Of a DNA stretch of 64,000 bases, positions 12,537 to 22,999 are shown one piece after another; within the stretch, counting starts at the first letter, position 1; every line of letters starts with the position of its first letter. The translations under genes and the position numbers were made by a program. The notes under the pieces are model-generated. The model did not search any database and was not told the origin of the DNA. It saw only the letters and a program-made list of their open reading frames with translations. This DNA is from Galerina marginata (lineage: Eukaryota; Basidiomycota; Agaricomycetes; Agaricales; Galerinaceae): contig JAECYW010000002.1 in assembly GCA_023014335.1 (NCBI GenBank), forward strand, positions 2,046,001-2,110,000. The letters are read 5' to 3'.

Positions 12537-14847
12537 TGTCGTCTTCCCACGGAGATCACATAAATCGATCTGCGGAGCCCTGGCGACCTCACATCGAGCT
12601 GGAAGCCAACGAATGCATTAAATGCAATTAAGGATTTCGCTTCCATGTTCATATCCGCCAGTCAGACTCAAAGACGACCGATTGCTCTGAAATGGCGTTC
12701 TTCGTCCTGGACGATAACCTTCGTGATTGGATTGGGTTGGTCCGAGTCACAGATATTATCCGCTTGTTTTCTAAACGCTGGACAATCTTTCACAGGTATC
12801 GCGGTGGATTTGCTGGTGTATTCTACCATTATCCCGGTCATGCCATTTCACCTTGAGCAGCTTGGCTACTCCAACGTAGCCGCTCTGACTGGGTGGCTCC
12901 TTTTTGCATACGCAAGCTCTTTCCCTAAATCTGCTTTGACAGTTCTGACAGTTCTGAATCTTTATTAGTCTGCCGGTCTGGTGTTATGTATGGCTCACTA
13001 TCTGTTTCTCTCAGTTATTTTTCACCGTTCTTACAGCCACTATTCCCATTGCAATGTTTTCTGAGCGCTACAGGGCTAAGAAAGTTCCTCTAATATTCGG
13101 CCTCCTTGTCCTGGTCGCCTCTCAAGTGATGTTAATGGAAGCACCAACCTACGTTGTCATGTGCGTTGCTCGCATCCTACAAGGTTTTGGGTCTTCCATG
13201 GTTTGGGTTGTAGGACTTGCTCTTTTGTAAGTACTAAACTTACAATGCTACGCTGTCCTATGCTGTCAATATCCGGTGTTGACACCTTTTGAGTAGGTGT
13301 GATTCTTCCCCTACTTCCCTAATTGGATGTAAGAAGCCATTTATATGATAATTTACATACTGACATAAGTACGTACACTTCAGTACAATTAGGCCTTGCA
13401 ATGTGTGGTTTGTCTGTTGGGTGAGTCTTACGAGGTCATTTCATTCGTATCCACCTCCTCAACGACTTAGAATTGCCATTGGTCCTCCAGTTGGGGGACT
13501 ACTCTTTGGTCGATATGGCTATCGCGGTCCATTTATCTTTGGCATTACTGCCACGGTCCTAGACCTCTTTGGACGAGTAATTCTCATTGAACGCAAAGAT
13601 GCCCTTGTTTGGGGTATCGACCCCACCATACTCTCAGCAGGACGCGATCGAATTGCATCGAATTTTGCAGCTGTCGGTTATGGCCCTCAGGATTTTGTGA
13701 CCGCAGAACCTAGTACAAACAATGTTTCGGAAACCGAACATTCTGCCGGAAGTCCAAGACTCTCGAATCTTGACGAGTCTGAGAAACCCCGCACAACTGG
13801 CATTGACAAGAGTTTGTCTCTGCTTTCTGTTATTGTCAAACTTTCAAAGTCATCGAGAGCGTTGGTGGCGCTATTTCTTGTATTTGTTTATGGGTATTTT
13901 TCATTCTCGCATTCCTTTCACCTGGCCAATGTTATCTCTAGTGTTGTTTATACTAGCCAAGAACCGACAATAGCCCTCTATTTGCAACATGTCTGGAACC
14001 TCGATTCAAGAGCTGTCGGCCTTGTTTTTTTGGCGGGTGTCGTGCCTACACTTTTATGTTCGTTTTTTCTTTGCAACTTTTTGTCGCCTTCAGATAATGA
14101 AATCATTCTTTAGCATCTCCCCTAGCCGGATACTTGTCCGATAAAAATGGAGCAGAGTGGGTGACAGTTCTTTCATTGGCCTTAGCGTTGCCTTGGTGGG
14201 CCATCATCATCATCCAATATCGTTTGCCATTATTCGTGACTGCATTTGCCGTGCAATGTAAGCATCGGTTGTACCGTGATTGCTCTACGGACCATTGTCA
14301 TTTATTCACACCTATTTAGCATTCTTTACTTCTGGGGTTATCTCGCCTTTGACCGCTGAATTAGCGACGGTTTCTCGTGGGCTGGAGGGCGTAGGTTGTC
14401 AGTCAAGCATTGCATTTTATTGCACTTGAATACTCACAGTGAAGTAGATGCTCATGTTTACGGCGCTTTCAATCTTGTTTACGGTATTGGAAATTCTGGT
14501 GATTGCAGTCTCTCTTGGTATAAAGAGCCTTCCATTGACGAGGCTTATGTCTAAGTTGGACCGATCCTTGGTGGCCAGGTGAGTTTTCTATCTTTTTACG
14601 AGCGCCAGTGGTTATCGCGATCGTTTCACGAGTCACGCCTTGGCTAGCTCGATTTCATTGCATTGCAACCACTTGCTGACATCTTACTCCTAAGATATAC
14701 GATCACATTGGACGTGGCTGGATGGCATTGTGTCTTTTGGCAATTGGTTCGGTTGCTTTGTCCCTAATTTTGGCCATTTGCTTTGTTGGGGCCGACCCAC
14801 TACTCCATCGGCTTCGGCGGCGTGTCCACCGCGATAGGCTAGAATGA
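12537..14847 (+). CDS. Major facilitator superfamily transporter (DHA1/vesicular-amine-transporter-like)
   Basis: Predicted proton-coupled drug or amine antiporter in the plasma or vacuolar membrane; substrate unknown. Recognisable exons: KWRSSSWTITFVIGLG, DLLVYSTIIPVMPFHLEQLGY (TM1), ATIPIAMFSERYRAKKVPL (loop 2-3 motif A region), YVVMCVARILQGFGSSMVW, LGLAMCGLSVG, IGPPVGGLLFGRYGYRGPFIFG (antiporter-type motif C), IERKDALVWGIDP, a hydrophilic central loop, then SLLSVIVKLSKSSRALVALF and six further hydrophobic segments to YAHVYGAFNLVYGIG, VGPILGGQ and ALCLL-type final helices ending HRLRRRVHRDRLE. Twelve spans are likely. At least ten introns; the first exon (start 12537, MSSSHGDHINRS) is the least certain part. 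Confidence 0.85.
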
Positions 14848-15138
14848 CTCTTGACGAGAAAATCTGCGTTCGTTGTGGTACAGTAACGTCTCCAGAGACC
14901 TATACCAACATACTACGAGTAGACATATTTATCGGTTTTGTCGTCCTGTGAGATTATGTAACTGCCACTCGTGTGCCACATTAGGACTGCCTATATTTAT
15001 GGCGTGTTCGCGTTGAATTGAAGTGCAAACCGTATCCACCTACTTAGTGTCATCCCGTTGTAAGGCAAGTCACCACGAAACTCGAGATAAATGGGCTGAC
15101 CGAATACAGTATCCTAATTCTTTCCCTCATCCAGTGAC
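14848..15138. other. Intergenic, no feature seen
   Basis: About 290 bases between the MFS stop and the next start. No ORF, RNA gene or repeat is apparent. Confidence 0.5.
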
Positions 15139-16876
15139 ATGAGTGGAACCTCTCGAGAATCGTCACCCTCAAACCGAATCCACTCTTCCAATGCAGCATC
15201 GAGTAGCGAGGATCGCGCTGCCACTCAAAGAAGCCTGCAACATGCGTCTGTAGCGCTAGAGGTCGCTTATAACCGCATTCGACAAGTGCGACGGAGCTTG
15301 CTTCAGGTCTCGGAGTCGTTGCCAAATTCGGAGGCATTGCCGCGCTCAACCGTGGAATACAACGAAGTTCGACCAGGTCATGATGCTCTTGTGTTATCCG
15401 GAGGTGATTCTGAGGAGAGCGAGGTGGATGCGGAACTATTTGGGACGAGCGGTCGTTTACTTTCCGTGCCACCACTACCCCATTCTATATCGATGACTGA
15501 AGAGTCGACTACTTTCGCGGATTCTGGCAACTCTCCAGGCGCCACTCATGGTCTCCCAAGCATAACGAATACCCTAGAACCGCCTAGTCTGTTTCGACCT
15601 TCAGTCGGGACTGTTCGTCCTCCGCGGCAACCTACCCGCCAACAGCTTAGCCCCGGCGACGTGCCTTTCTTTTCGAGACGCGGAAGTAATCAAGATTCTG
15701 CGAGCACCGCACGGGGGTTACGTGTTGCAGCCAGAGAAGCAAATGCTCAGGACCCTACTGCTGATTTTCTGGCATATGCTGCGGACCTAGATCGCATTTT
15801 AGTGCGCGCCAGTGGCCCTCAACCTGCGTCCTCGATGACCTCTGCGATTAGTAACATTCGAACTGAGAGGCAAAATCGCCTGCAACGGTATGCTGATTCT
15901 CGTGATGCTCAACGAGCAACGCCAGCCCCGACCGGCGTCCTGCCGAGTTCGACGACGTCATGGCGGTCGCCCGACCCCCGCAGGTGGCGTATGCGCCCCG
16001 AGGTACGCCCAGATGCGCTTCGGTTTAGCATTGAAGCCTCCGACAGAATCCAGTCCATACTTCAATCCACCTGTCACAACTCAGTCATCCAGCGATATAC
16101 CTCGCGCGCCTCTGGCACCCGAACCAGGGACAACGCCTCTCCCTGGCAATACACCAGCGGTAGCCCCGTCTCTATATAGACGGTATCACGAGGCGTTGCA
16201 GTCGGATAATATGGCCAGCAACGTCAATATTGACTGGTCGGACGAGGAATTCATTTCGTGGCTTTTCCCTGCACAGGACCATCCTCTGCAATCGTCTCGC
16301 GATTTCCCAAGTTTGGTACCGCAACAAAATAATCGGCCACAAAACCCAGATGCGGTCAGAATTACACGCACAACAGACACTGCCGTGTCCCCTCCTGAAA
16401 ACTCGCTGCCTAGACGTGGATGGGGTACGTTTCAATCTTTGCTTTTTATTTAAGTATTTCTTCTTATAATGGTCTTCGTGTTCAAAGCTCGCCTTGACCC
16501 AGATGGTGATGAAATATCATCTAATGAAGAAGAAGAATTGGAACGATCCCGAACGGAGTACCGGCTCAGAGCTTTGCACCGAGCTCGACAGATTGCGGCC
16601 GCTCAAAATAACGACATGCGTTCCGAGTATCCTTACGGCGGGTTGTACCGAGACTATAACGGTCAACGAACCCTATACGGAAGCGTATTGGACTCCACAA
16701 TGACTGTACAGGGGAGGCGGCATTTTGCCAACCTTGATGAAGGAAATTCTATACCTCTCTATGTCGATCCACTGCCAATGCCCCTCGTTTCAATGGTTAC
16801 CACCCCAGAATGCCCGCCAGATGATATTTATGTTGAAATCGATGTTCCTAAGCTTGCGTGCCTCGCCGGGAGATGA
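15139..16876 (+). CDS. Uncharacterised Ser/Pro/Arg-rich, largely disordered protein
   Basis: I do not recognise this gene. The N-half (MSGTSRESSPSN...) is Ser-rich with a short helical stretch ALEVAYNRIRQVRRSLLQV. The C-half contains NIDWSDEEFISWLFP, then across a 63-bp intron (16425-16487) ARLDPDGDEISSNEEEELERSRTEYRLRALHRARQ (split by me at residues; acidic then basic), ending in VDVPKLACLAGR-like sequence. The frame changes between about 15,950 and 16,050. Dropping one C from the CCCCC at 15975-15979 joins SPDP to AGGVCAPRYAQMRFGLALKP and makes the coding length exactly 558 codons. A 40-bp or 82-bp intron would also bridge the frames but these are short or lack good signals. No membrane segment or signal peptide; probably nuclear or cytosolic. 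Confidence 0.6.
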
Positions 16877-17122
16877 AACCTCCATTTCGAATGGGTTGGA
16901 TATACTTGTTTCTTTTGGATGATTTGTCAACCAGAAGTTGTATGCATGAGTATGCTCTTTACAAGTTGTAGCATCGACAATGTCGTCATCCTACTATAAT
17001 GATGATATCCCGCTTGTTTTCATAGAGAAGTACAATGCAATCTCGCGGTACAGATATGAATAAAAAGTCTACAGAAGTATTTGCTTTGGATGCCATCAAT
17101 CATACGCATAGGATATACGTAT

Positions 17123-18909
17123 TCAAGCCTCTGTCCAACCTACAGTGCGCCCCAGCCAAGCTCTAAACCCTCGGGTACTCAAAGTGCTCTTCACACTTCC
17201 GAGGCTACGCACGCTCCGCGCAGTTGCGCTCTTTGAGCTCCGAAAGCTCTCGCAGGAAGGTGCGGTCCGGAGCACTGGGGCTCCTTGCAGCGGTAGGAGG
17301 TCAGATACCGAACCAGCGTCACCGTTCCTAGACCTCTGACTCTGGCCAGCCGCGCGCAATGATGCAGTCGATTGCATCGCCTGGGCCTGCGCAGGTGACG
17401 TGCCCAGTGGATAAGGGGTGGAGATGAACGGCCGCGGCGAAGCAGGGGGTAGGGGCTTGTGCGCTGTAGCTACATGCGTGTTCGTGCCTGTCGTAGGAGC
17501 AGCAGGTTTCCGGGACAGACTCATCAGCCGTTTTAGGCCCATTACCTTCGCCTTCTCGCGTTCCGGAGTGGGGGTAGTGCATTGCAGCTCACGGAGCCTG
17601 GCGACGTCTAATGCGTGTTCCGCACGATAGGCGGAGAATGAGTCGTCGACGTCCATAGCGTCGACGTTAATGCCCATGATCTCGTCCCCGTCGAGGTTCT
17701 CAAGATCCCAGTATCCCCTGCTGGCGTAATGCACAGTAGGGATTGCCGCGAATTTGACGGACTTGTTGACGGTGTGCGAGGAGTCCTTGGTTGAGATGGA
17801 GGAAGTGCGTGTCAATATAGATTTAGAAGGCGGACAGGACTGGGACAGTAGTACTAAGCTCGCGTCGCCGTCAGGAAGGGTGCGGTGGCGCCGGTGGTGG
17901 TTCGGGCTCTGCTGTAGGCGGGTAAACCGGCTGCCACCGCCATACGGAGACGAGGAAATAGAAACTGGGGTGACTGGGCTTTCTGATCGAGAGGAGGAGG
18001 GGGAAGAAGTAGACACGGATACGCTCGATAGAGTTGATGAGACGGACGGCGGACGGGCGGCCATACTCCTCGGTGCGGAAATCTTTTTCGGGGTGGAGAA
18101 ACTCGTTGAAATGGGGCTGGAAACACCGGGGGGTGTTAGGGCGATCTGGGACTCGGATGGGATGGTTTTGAGGAGGGGTACAGAGCGTTCTGAACGAGAG
18201 CGGGGTCTGAGGACGGTCGACCAAGGAACACCAGAGGAAGATGTGGCGGATGACGTCGAGATTGACCGGTCCAAGGAGGCTCTAGAGGAGGCCAGCGCCC
18301 CTGTTCGCGTTGTCTGGGTGCTTGCAGTCGATCCGGAGCGAGTTGAAGAAGGTGGCGGTTGCTTGGTGTATGCTGCCGAAGGACGCGGATACGGATTAGG
18401 ATTTACAGACCGGTGACGGGGAGTCACGGGTGATTTGGGACGTCTGTAAATCCATTCAGAACGAGGTGAATCACTTGTCCGGGGGGTGGTGCTTCGTTGT
18501 GGGGTCGAAGGCGACTCTGCACGTCGTGGCGAGCCATGGGAATCTTCTAGAATTGGTGTTGGTGGCGTCTAGAAGGACGTCAAAAACTTGTAGAAAGCAA
18601 GGCATTACTTGATCTCACGAGCACATAACTGAGAGTTGCAGAGCTGGATAACGACAAATCTTGCATAAAAATATCATCGTCTTTGGGAGGCGGAGCCTAG
18701 AAAGTAATGTGCGATTATTTAAGCCATTATGGGACAATATGACAGTAAAGACGCACCGGAGGTTCACCCAGAATGGCACTGGCTTGTAGCCAGGTCAATT
18801 CTTCGGTAGATAGGACAAGGTCAACGGAAGTGGATAGGTCCTCCGTAGTCTAATGGAGGGAGTTGAGCTCAGAATGAAGAGTCAGGGGAGGAAGACTTAC
18901 TAGCAACAT
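17123..18909 (-). CDS. Uncharacterised Ser/Thr/Pro-rich protein with VHYASRGYWDLE motif
   Basis: I do not recognise the function. A short start exon (MLL, ATG at 18909) and two small exons (TTEDLSTSVDLVLSTEELTW..., APPPKDDD...) lead into one large exon that reads TPPTPILEDSHGSPRRAESP, then 434 mainly Ser/Thr/Pro/Arg residues. The only ordered-looking island is KSVKFAAIPTVHYASRGYWDLE with a following acidic NLDGDEIMGINVDAMDVDD, and KVMGLKRLMSLSRKP. This island looks like a short linear interaction motif. The C-terminus is basic and ends GRTVGWTEA. The start is chosen because a 51-bp GT-AG intron (18850-18900) keeps the frame open. Confidence 0.65.
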
Positions 18910-19146
18910 GGGCAGAGAGGGCTTAGTGGACGGGACCCTTTAATAAGGATGTAGGGTACCTCACGGCTTACACGTGTATGGGTTGATAGAACATGCGAAA
19001 GAAATAGGCCTCATTTCTGGAAGGATAAGAAGGTCGTGGAAGCACAGGCGGTATAGCCGAGTGAACGAGGTGATTTCAACGAGATGAAATTAAACGCAAG
19101 GGCGGCGTAAGAGCATAGTCTACATTTGGTCACGTGATGTAAGGGG

Positions 19147-19615
19147 TCATAGACTTGGACGGTCGGCGTGGAGGCCACTCCAAATGCCCCTGGTGGCCTC
19201 TGTCGTGCTTTCTACTGCGCGCCGTTTGAGAGGGACTATTTTTGCGCCGGATGAGTCGAGGAGAAGTTGAACTTTTTGGTGGATGCCAGTGACCTCTAAT
19301 GATTTCAAAGGAATGACCTTGTCCCGATTGTTCACTGGGGCGAAAAGTTAGACAAGAAAAGAAAAGACGTGCAAAGGAGTGACCATAGAATCCGCGAGCG
19401 ATGGGTTCCTTCTGGTTCCGTTGTTTTACGACGACCTCGACGTGGGGGTTTGCAGCGGCCAGAGCCTCAATTTGGTTTGAAATGTAGGTGCGGGTGTTGG
19501 CCGAGGTGGGCCACTTGTCGCAGTACTCGAAGACGAGCTTGCGTATCTGGGGCAGGAATGCTCTGTGGCCGTTTGCAGGACGAGAGCGGAGGGATGCCCT
19601 GATGAGTGGTCGCAT
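19147..19615 (-). CDS. MRPL51: Mitochondrial large-subunit ribosomal protein mL43
   Basis: L51/S25/CI-B8 thioredoxin-like fold protein of the mitochondrial large ribosomal subunit. Exon 1: RPANGHRAFLPQIRKLVFEYCDKWPTS, with IEALAAANPHVEVVVKQRNQ and KEPIARGFY. Exon 2, after a roughly 55-bp intron, gives VNNRDKVIPLKSLEVTGI and a basic tail ending HADRPSL. Length about 137 residues, normal for the family. Its start lies only 47 bp from that of the divergent gene at 19663. Confidence 0.88.
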
Positions 19616-19662
19616 GTGAGAAGGAAGAGGCGGAGTTTGAAACGATTTTGCTCCTGGATTTC

Positions 19663-21587
19663 ATGATGGCACGCGCGACGCGGTCCTCGGCTGCAGACCT
19701 GAAACGAAAACGGTCTGTGGAGGACATGGAAAAGACGTCGAACGACGAGCACGGACCGACGAAAGTGGCGCGGACGGCGTCGGTGGAGGGAAGAATAGAC
19801 GGGCTGGGAGCGCTGAGGGTGCTGGAAGGGGAGGACAGCCAGGGCCTGCTCGACCGCGTCTACTCGTCCCAGTCGCTCTCTCTGCGCGCACTGCTCAGCA
19901 CCCCGACCCCGCTGTCCCAGCTCACCGCCGCCGTTTTCCATCTCCGCCCCATTTCGTCGCTGCCCCGCGCCAGTCTCTCCGACGCCGCCGCCGAGCAGCT
20001 CCGGTTCTGCAATCTCGCGCTCTCCGTGCTCTCCCAGCTCGCGCCGGACACCCGCGATCTCGACGAGCCTGCCGCCCTCCCAGCCCCAGACTCCGCCGCT
20101 CCCCGCCCCAAGCCCAGCTACGCCCTTGTCCAGCGTCTTCCGTCCGGCGACTACTGGTCCTCCGTCGCCCGTCTCGACTCGCTCCCCAAAAATCTCCACA
20201 CAGCCCATGCTGAGCTCGTCGCCGTCTTCCCCGACCCCTCGTCCTCCTCCCCACACACCTCTGTCCCCACCCTTGCTACCTACTCTACAAAACCTTTGTC
20301 TCAGAAGCGCCCTCCGCCACTCGCACATCGTAGAGTCACAACTGGCGCTTTTCTAGACTACGGTCTCTACTCTACCTTTGCTCCGACCTTTGACCAGGAT
20401 GGCGAGGTCGTAGGCAAGAACCAGCTTGGCCAGGCTCTGTGGTATCGCGAGGACAAGAAACGCCTCAGAGACGCTCTCCGGAGAGAACGCCTAGAAGGCA
20501 CAGGCTCCATCGTCGACGTCACCCCAGTCCCCCCCATACAGTCTCTTCGGCAGGACGAGTCCCCTCCTGATCTCCATCTCGAAGCCCTGCTGCCCCCTGA
20601 AGATGTCCATGCCATCAAAGCCGCACTCGATACTCTCGAGCTCGAAAACTCGGTCCAGAGCTTGCTCGATCAAAATAAACGCGCTTTAGAGAGGCTAGAA
20701 GAGCTCCAATTCAACCGCCTGACCAAGCATCCGACAAGTAACGCAGAGGAAGACTCTGAGGAATGGGAAATAGGTATGCTCATCATGACAGCATTCCTTG
20801 TCTCTACTTCTGACCACGTCGTTAAATATAGCTCATGCTATCCTCGACTCCTTGACCGTCCTTGCCTCCTTACGTCCTCAATCATCATCATCAGACCTTT
20901 TCTCCCATCACACCACCTCCTTCCGTTCTCCACAAACTCCATCGTACCCTTGCCGTCGAGCCTTCGCCCGGCTGGTTTGGTACACTCCCTGCCAGTCGTA
21001 CGACCGCCTTACGTGACGATTCTACTGTAAAAGTTCGTCCAGGTGCAGTTACACCCGCGCCTGTCACGAATACACCAGCCGCACCCGCGCCTGCCCCCAT
21101 TTCTGCCACCAACACCTTTGGATCGTATTCATATGCGTACGCCCCCCAGCAGCAGCCTGCATATCGCCCACAGCAAGCTGCTGCCTATACTCCATACAAA
21201 CCTGGTCAAGCGACGTCTTTCTACCAGGGATACATGCCTGCAGGCACCCAACAGCAGACTTACTATTCACCTCAGACCTATGCGACCGGAACAACGAACC
21301 AGCAACCTTATGGCGCAGCTACCGGACAACAGCCCTATGCTGGTGGCTATTCGGCATGGTATGGTCAGTATCCCGGGATGCAAAGCGGCACAGGATCTGG
21401 AAGGGGAACGCCTCAACCTGTCACGACAACTCCAACCACTGTGGCCTCGACATATGGCTCCTTCTTCAATACGACGGTGGCTGGTACTCGAACGCCAGCT
21501 ATTGCCAACACGGTGGTCGCCAATGCCGCGGCAGCAGCGACTCTTGCTCAGACGACGGCGGCGATGAATGGATCGCCTGCGAGATAG
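19663..21587 (+). CDS. Uncharacterised conserved protein with Gln/Tyr/Ala-rich tail (one-base frame break)
   Basis: I cannot name this protein. MMARATRSSAADLKRKRSV begins with a basic, nuclear-signal-like segment. The middle holds FLDYGLYSTFAPTFDQDG and GQALWYREDKKRLRDALRRE, then a coiled-coil-like helix LENSVQSLLDQNKRALERLEELQ. After a 58-bp intron (20774-20831) comes HAILDSLTVLASLRPQ. The frame then slips; dropping one T of the TTTT at 20898-20901 joins SSSSDLSPITPPPSVLHKLHRTL and restores a downstream block GWFGTLPASRTTALRDDSTVKV plus a low-complexity Tyr/Gln/Pro/Ala tail. With that correction the coding length is exactly 622 codons. Composition suggests a chromatin or transcription-associated subunit, but that is inference. 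Confidence 0.65.
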
Positions 21588-21654
21588 TTTAATTTATTTA
21601 ATTTGCTGTATTGGGAAATAGATAATTGAAATTGCAAAGATGATAAGATGGACA

Positions 21655-22812
21655 ATGGCCTGTACCCGATCGTTCACCATCCGCGTCCCAGCCACGTCTG
21701 CCAACATTGGACCGGGCTTCGATGTCGTTGGGCTGTCGCTCTCGTTGTATCTCACGCTCTCCGTGTCCTATCCTCTCACTCCCCCCACATCGTCCTACCT
21801 GCACCCCGCGATCAGCTACTCCGGCCAAGGCGCCGACGAAGCCCCGCTCGATGCCTACAAAAATTTGACCACCCGCGTCGCGCTGTACCTTCTCCGCTGC
21901 CACGCCGTCCGCCGTTTCCCCTCCCATCTTGTCATCCACGCCGACAACGAGATCCCGTTTGGTCGAGGTCTCGGCTCGTCCGGCGCAGCCGTCATCGCAG
22001 GCGTCCTCCTGGGCAATGCCCTCGGCCACCTAGACCTCCCCACAGGGCGCCTCCTCGACTTTGCCCTCATGGTCGAACGCCACCCGGACAACGTCACCGC
22101 AGCTCTCGTCGGCGGTTTCGTCGGCTCGTACCTCAAGGAGCTCGACGAAGAGGCCACCGAGGCTGCCAGCGTGCCCCTGAGCGAGGTCCTGCCCGAGTTC
22201 CCCCCAAACGCAGGCGAGGACTGGGGGCTAAACCCACCAGTGCCTCCGTTCGGGATCGGCCACTATGTCCGGTTCAAATGCTCAGAGTCCATCCGCGCGG
22301 TGGCCATCATTCCCAGGTTTGAGTTGAGTACCGCGAAAGCGCGGGAGGTCCTGCCCACTCACTATTCCCGTAAAGATCTGGTGCGTTGCCCTTTCCTCGT
22401 GGCCGTATTGACTAGTCATCTTGCGTGGTGTTAGGTGTTTAATCTCCAACGGCTTGCCGTACTTACCACTGCACTGGGACAAACGCCTCCAGACCCAGAT
22501 CTTATCTATGAGGCCATGAAAGATCGTGTGCATCAGCCATATCGGAAATCTCTGGTATGCCTTTTTATAGAGAAAACACCTCTTGATTCGAACGACCCTT
22601 GCTTCAGATCCCAGGTCTACCCGAAGTAACTAGCTCTATCACACCCGCTTCTCATCCAGGACTGCTAGGCATCTGCCTTTCGGGTGCAGGGTCCAACCAT
22701 TCTTGCTTTAGCCACTGGAGGGTTCGAGGCAATAGCTGAAGACGCCCAAAGGATCTTTGAAAAGTTTGGTATTTCAATAGATTGGAAAGTATTACACGTT
22801 GCCCGAGGGTAG
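21655..22812 (+). CDS. THR1: Homoserine kinase (one-base frame break)
   Basis: GHMP kinase that phosphorylates homoserine, the committed step to threonine, in the cytosol. Seen: RSFTIRVPATSANIGPGFDV (GHMP N-terminal strand motif), the ATP-binding loop FGRGLGSSGAAVIAG, ERHPDNVTAALVGG, IIPRFELSTAKAREVLP, and a C-terminal glycine motif LSGAGPTILALATGGFEA. Introns 22381-22434 and 22555-22607. The last motif is only obtained if one G of GGG at 22689-22691 is removed; as written the frame runs out after LSGAGSNHS. With the correction the gene is exactly 350 codons. ATG 21655 is preferred over 21640 because homologues begin just before RSFTI. An essential biosynthetic enzyme with one base off suggests a sequence error. 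Confidence 0.9.
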
Positions 22813-22999
22813 CGCTGTGCAAGAGAATACCAATTAATTATCAAGTCAAAACAGTGATTTTCCTAAAATTACGGATATAAGGACTGTTGGTATCTACAGT
22901 ATATCTAATGCGTAGGGCTTTCCATGAATGCGGGGTAGATGGACGAGTATGAGAGTGGTCAAGTATATGGGTATATAATAAAATGCATTCGACTCAACA

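Noticed and set aside
17754..18416. 221-codon plus-strand frame, Glu/Gly/Val/Arg-rich
   Set aside because: Antisense to the better supported Ser/Pro-rich gene; its composition is the mirror of that repeat-like coding sequence and it has no motif.
19426..20328. 300-codon minus-strand frame
   Set aside because: GC-rich shadow of the plus-strand gene at 19663, and it also overlaps mL43; Arg/Gly-biased with no domain.
21648..22322. Arg/Pro-rich frame over homoserine kinase
   Set aside because: Out-of-frame reading of the kinase exon.
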